A stretch of 35,191 nt of DNA from assembly GCA_020852925.1 (NCBI GenBank), contig JADYZU010000045.1, forward strand, positions 1-35,191, given 5' to 3'. This document shows, one piece after another, positions 32,546 to 35,191 of this stretch (position 1 is the stretch's first letter; every line of letters starts with the position of its first letter). The position numbers and the translations under genes were made by a program. The stretch is from Rubellimicrobium sp. Lineage in GTDB: Bacteria > Pseudomonadota > Alphaproteobacteria > Rhodobacterales > Rhodobacteraceae. The notes beneath the pieces are model-generated. The model saw only the letters and a program-made list of their open reading frames with translations, was not told where the DNA came from and did no database searches.

Positions 32546-32893
32546 ATGTGGAGCCTTCGCCGCCTTGTCGCGTTCATGCTCGTCCTGACTCTTGCGTTGA
32601 CGTCGCAAGAGCTTGCGCGCGCTCGCGGGCAGGGCGTGGCCGATGGCTCGATGGTGATCTGTGCCGGTGGCGGCCTGGTCATGGTGAGTGTGGGCCCCGA
32701 CGGCATGCCCGTCGGCCCCGCGCATGTCTGCCCCGATGCCGTTCTGGCGGTTGCCACACCGCCCCTGGCGCCCGTGGTCGCGGGGGCGCCGTCAGGCATC
32801 TCTCTCTTTGTCCCGTCGCCGGTGATCCCGGTTCTGGTGTCGGTCCCGGCGCTGCCGGTTCCTCAGGCACGCGCACCTCCTGCGCTGGCCTGA
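32546..32893 (+). CDS. small secreted or membrane-anchored protein next to PCu(A)C
   Basis: This 115-residue protein starts with a signal peptide or anchor (MWSLRRLVAFMLVLTLALTS, about 5-20) and then has an Ala/Gly/Val-rich body with two Cys: Cys39 in MVICAGGG and Cys62 in PAHVCPD. The HxCP arrangement is faintly like DUF2946 proteins, which occur with copper genes, but I am not sure of the family. The second half is hydrophobic and Pro/Val-rich (SPVIPVLVSVPALPVP). It lies 42 bases upstream of the copper chaperone gene on the same strand, so a joint role in periplasmic copper handling is plausible. It is divergent from meaB. Confidence 0.65.
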   Translation: MWSLRRLVAFMLVLTLALTSQELARARGQGVADGSMVICAGGGLVMVSVGPDGMPVGPAHVCPDAVLAVATPPLAPVVAGAPSGISLFVPSPVIPVLVSVPALPVPQARAPPALA

Positions 32894-32935
32894 CCCGAAC
32901 CTTCAGAACGACCACATCCACACCGGAGACACGAC

Positions 32936-33496
32936 ATGTCACGCATGTTTCTTGCCGCGGCGCTGACCGCTGCCTGCCTTGCCGCCCCCGCCTTTGCCCA
33001 GGACATCGTGGTTCACGATGCCTATGCGATCACCTCGCGTCCCGGCGCGCCCACGGGCGCCGCCTTCATGGTGATCGAGAATCACGGCGACACCGCTGAC
33101 CGCCTCGTGTCTGCATCGGCCGACGTGGCCGAGCGCGTGGAGCTTCACACCCATATCATGGGCGATGACGGCACGGCGCAGATGGTCCATGTGCCCGAGG
33201 GTTGGGAAATTCCCGCCGGTGGCCAGCTCCTGCTGGCGCGCGGATCGCATCACGTCATGTTCATGGGCGTCACTGCGGCGCTCGAGGACGGCTTTGTCTT
33301 TCCCGTCACCCTGCATTTCGAGATCGCGGGCGATGTCGTGGTCGAAGTGCCGGTCGATCTGTCGCGGCTTGCGGGCGATGCGGCAACCGATGGCATGAGC
33401 GGCCATGACATGTCCGGCCATGACGCCCCCGCGATGGAAGGCCACGGCAGCGACGATGCCGGCTCGGCCGATGAAGCGCAGGCGCACAGCGGCTAG
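32936..33496 (+). CDS. PCu(A)C periplasmic copper chaperone
   Basis: This 186-residue periplasmic protein delivers Cu(I) to the CuA or CuB site of cytochrome c oxidases. It has a signal peptide (1-21, ending AFA). The copper site resembles the family motif H(M)X10MX21HXM: His71 (VELHTH), Met83 (AQM), His106 and Met108 (SHHVMFM), with one extra residue in each spacer compared with the textbook motif. A C-terminal tail rich in Met, His, Asp and Gly (from about residue 155: MSGHDMSGHDAPAMEGH) may bind extra copper. The start has GGAG upstream. It lies just downstream of the small secreted protein and is followed by the dnaK upstream region. Confidence 0.9.
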   Translation: MSRMFLAAALTAACLAAPAFAQDIVVHDAYAITSRPGAPTGAAFMVIENHGDTADRLVSASADVAERVELHTHIMGDDGTAQMVHVPEGWEIPAGGQLLLARGSHHVMFMGVTAALEDGFVFPVTLHFEIAGDVVVEVPVDLSRLAGDAATDGMSGHDMSGHDAPAMEGHGSDDAGSADEAQAHSG

Positions 33497-33671
33497 GTCC
33501 GTATCCCGGGGGCGCGCGGTCCCTTTCCCTTGCGCACCCGGGTTCCGGGGGATCGGGCGGAGGATGTCCGTCCGGTTCCTCTGGCGGCGCCTGCCCGTCC
33601 CTTCCGTGCCGGTGCCGCCACCCTTCTGATAGCCTTCGGCGCATCCCCTGCGCAAGGCGGTGCAGATATGT

Positions 33672-33688
33672 GACAGTCCGCGACTGTC
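33672..33688. promoter_or_regulatory. inverted repeat upstream of dnaK
   Basis: GACAGTC (33672-33678) and GACTGTC (33682-33688) form a perfect seven-base inverted repeat around CGC, ending six bases before the candidate -35 element of dnaK. It may be an operator. The rest of the PCu(A)C-dnaK gap (33497-33671) holds no convincing gene or terminator. Confidence 0.45.
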
Positions 33689-33694
33689 GCCCCG

Positions 33695-33723
33695 TTGCAG
33701 CGCCGAAAACCCCTCCCTATATA
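33695..33723 (+). promoter_or_regulatory. promoter of dnaK
   Basis: TTGCAG (33695-33700) and TATATA (33718-33723) are 17 bases apart, fitting sigma-70. The surrounding GTTGCAG...CCTATAT also fits the alphaproteobacterial heat-shock (RpoH) pattern TTG-N17/18-CCTATAT. Either or both factors could act; the leader would be about 90 bases. Confidence 0.6.
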
Positions 33724-33820
33724 GCCCGATGATCCGGGGGGACTTCCCCGCTTCCGGAAGGCCGGGGTGCCGTTGCGGGCTCCTGCCGCTTCAGACGCCT
33801 GAGAGAGAGGGTTTTGGAAC

Positions 33821-35191
33821 ATGGGTAAAGTGATCGGGATCGACCTGGGCACGACCAACAGCTGTGTCGCGATCATGGACGGATCGCAGCCGAAGGTGAT
33901 CGAGAATTCCGAAGGCACGCGCACCACGCCGTCGATCGTCGCCTTCACCGAGGCCGAGCGCCTCGTGGGCCAGCCGGCCAAGCGCCAGGCTGTCACCAAC
34001 GCCGAAAACACCATCTATGCCGTGAAGCGCCTGATCGGCCGGCGCGTCGACGACGCCGAAGTGACCAAGGACAAGAAGCTTGTCCCGTTCAAGATCGTGA
34101 ACGGCGGCAACGGCGATGCCTGGGTCGAGGCGCGCGGCGACACCTATTCCCCCAGCCAGATTTCCGCCTTCATCCTCCAGAAGATGAAGGAAACCGCCGA
34201 GTCCTACCTTGGTGAGGAGGTGACGCAGGCCGTCATCACCGTGCCCGCCTATTTCAACGACGCCCAGCGTCAGGCCACCAAGGACGCCGGCCGGATCGCC
34301 GGTCTCGAGGTGCTGCGGATCATCAACGAACCGACCGCGGCCGCGCTTGCCTATGGTCTCGACAAGAAGGAAACCCGCACGATCGCCGTCTATGACCTTG
34401 GCGGCGGCACCTTCGACGTGACCATCCTCGAGATCGACGACGGCCTGTTCGAGGTGAAGTCGACGAACGGCGACACGTTCCTCGGCGGCGAGGACTTCGA
34501 CATGCGGATCGTCAACTATCTGGCCGACGAGTTCCGCAAAGAGCACGGCGTCGACCTGTCCCGCGACAAGATGGCGCTCCAGCGCCTGAAGGAAGCGGCC
34601 GAAAAGGCCAAGATCGAGCTTTCGTCCTCGACCCAGACCGAAATCAACCAGCCCTTCATCTCCATGGGCACCAACGGCCAGCCGCTGCACATGGTGATGA
34701 AGCTGACGCGCGCCAAGCTCGAGTCGCTGGTGGGCGACCTGATCGAGGCCTCGCTCAAGCCGTGCAAGGCCGCGCTCAAGGATGCCGGGCTGTCGACCGG
34801 CGACATCGACGAGGTGGTGCTGGTCGGCGGCATGACCCGGATGCCCAAGGTCGTCGAGGCGGTGACCAAGTATTTCGGCCGCGAGCCCCACAAGGGCGTG
34901 AACCCCGACGAGGTGGTGGCGCTGGGCGCCGCGATCCAGGCCGGCGTGCTCCAGGGTGACGTGAAGGACGTGGTCCTGCTCGACGTGACCCCGCTGTCGC
35001 TGGGGATCGAGACGCTGGGCGGCGTGTTCACCCGCCTCATCGACCGCAACACCACGATCCCGACCAAGAAGGGCCAGGTCTTCTCGACCGCCGAGGACAA
35101 CCAGAACGCGGTGACGATCCGGGTCTTCCAGGGCGAGCGCGAGATGGCGGCCGACAACAAGATGCTCGGCCAGTTCAACCTCGAGAACATC
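33821..35191 (+). CDS. dnaK: molecular chaperone DnaK (Hsp70), partial at the window end
   Basis: DnaK is the main Hsp70 chaperone, working with DnaJ and GrpE on unfolded and newly made proteins in the cytosol. The window holds the first 457 codons with no stop; the C-terminal lid is cut off by the right edge. The ATPase domain shows [20 protein letters not shown] at the N-terminus, [35 protein letters not shown] and [16 protein letters not shown]. The substrate-binding domain begins near [16 protein letters not shown] and continues through [14 protein letters not shown]. The start is clear. The promoter is described separately; dnaJ is expected downstream but is outside the window. Confidence 0.98.
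   Translation, partial: MGKVIGIDLGTTNSCVAIMDGSQPKVIENSEGTRTTPSIVAFTEAERLVGQPAKRQAVTNAENTIYAVKRLIGRRVDDAEVTKDKKLVPFKIVNGGNGDAWVEARGDTYSPSQISAFILQKMKETAESYLGEEVTQAVITVPAYFNDAQRQATKDAGRIAGLEVLRIINEPTAAALAYGLDKKETRTIAVYDLGGGTFDVTILEIDDGLFEVKSTNGDTFLGGEDFDMRIVNYLADEFRKEHGVDLSRDKMALQRLKEAAEKAKIELSSSTQTEINQPFISMGTNGQPLHMVMKLTRAKLESLVGDLIEASLKPCKAALKDAGLSTGDIDEVVLVGGMTRMPKVVEAVTKYFGREPHKGVNPDEVVALGAAIQAGVLQGDVKDVVLLDVTPLSLGIETLGGVFTRLIDRNTTIPTKKGQVFSTAEDNQNAVTIRVFQGEREMAADNKMLGQFNLENI

Noticed and set aside
33405..33629. A 74-codon plus-strand frame between PCu(A)C and dnaK
   Set aside because: Most of it overlaps the end of the chaperone gene in another frame, and the free part has no ribosome site at a useful distance.

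Overview
The window is a stretch of a high-GC alphaproteobacterial chromosome, almost certainly from the Rhodobacteraceae (Rhodobacter/Rhodovulum/Paracoccus relatives). The cytochrome bc1 operon petABC closely resembles that of Rhodobacter. The thiBPQ operon sits behind a TPP riboswitch, GTG and TTG starts are common, and one intergenic spacer carries the GGGGTATTTG...CAAAGATGAA type of sequence that I recall from intergenic regions of this family. Most of the window is ordinary core genome. I see no prophage, CRISPR array, defence island or biosynthetic cluster.

Layout. 1-1330: an IS66-family remnant (intact tnpB, then a tnpC broken by an in-frame amber codon and cut off at its 3' side). It abuts two lysine tRNA genes, UUU and CUU, each with its own promoter. 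1.7-4.5 kb: dapF overlapping mtaB, then a glutathione S-transferase. 4.7-7.5 kb: petA-petB-petC, closed by a terminator. 7.5-10.9 kb, minus strand: thiB-thiP-thiQ (thiamine import) with promoter, TPP riboswitch and a hairpin that can hide the thiB ribosome binding site. 10.9-12.4 kb: aroC and an HU-type protein, converging on a shared hairpin. 12.5-15.8 kb: ade-amn, two purine-salvage genes with overlapping stop and start. 15.9-19.1 kb: a DUF1810 protein, methionine gamma-lyase, tRNA-Thr(CGU) and peptidase T. 19.1-19.25 kb: a palindromic repeat cluster. 19.25-24.1 kb: a PHP phosphoesterase, a YbbA/YbbP-like ABC exporter, and divergent tesA whose start codon overlaps that of the ABC ATPase. 24.1-26.2 kb: a lipoprotein with a JAMM-like motif directly behind a cold-shock gene, a small membrane protein, a TrxC-type thioredoxin and a tiny Gln/Pro-rich ORF. 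26.3-30.0 kb: ettA and a PAS-GGDEF-EAL protein. 30.1-32.5 kb: rpmB, an alpha/beta-hydrolase-like protein coupled to meaB. 32.5-33.5 kb: a small secreted protein and a PCu(A)C copper chaperone. 33.8 kb to the end: the first 457 codons of dnaK.

How the genes work together. Clear functional units are the bc1 complex (petABC), thiamine uptake under TPP control (thiBPQ), conversion of AMP through adenine to hypoxanthine (amn then ade), the ABC exporter with divergent tesA (the arrangement known from E. coli ybbA-ybbP/tesA), and periplasmic copper delivery (small secreted protein plus PCu(A)C). No strong case for a wholly new system emerged. The best second-look items are the JAMM-like lipoprotein behind cspA, the Ser at the second catalytic Cys of DapF, the thiB leader switch, the head-to-head intergenic repeat, and the meaB-coupled hydrolase-like protein.
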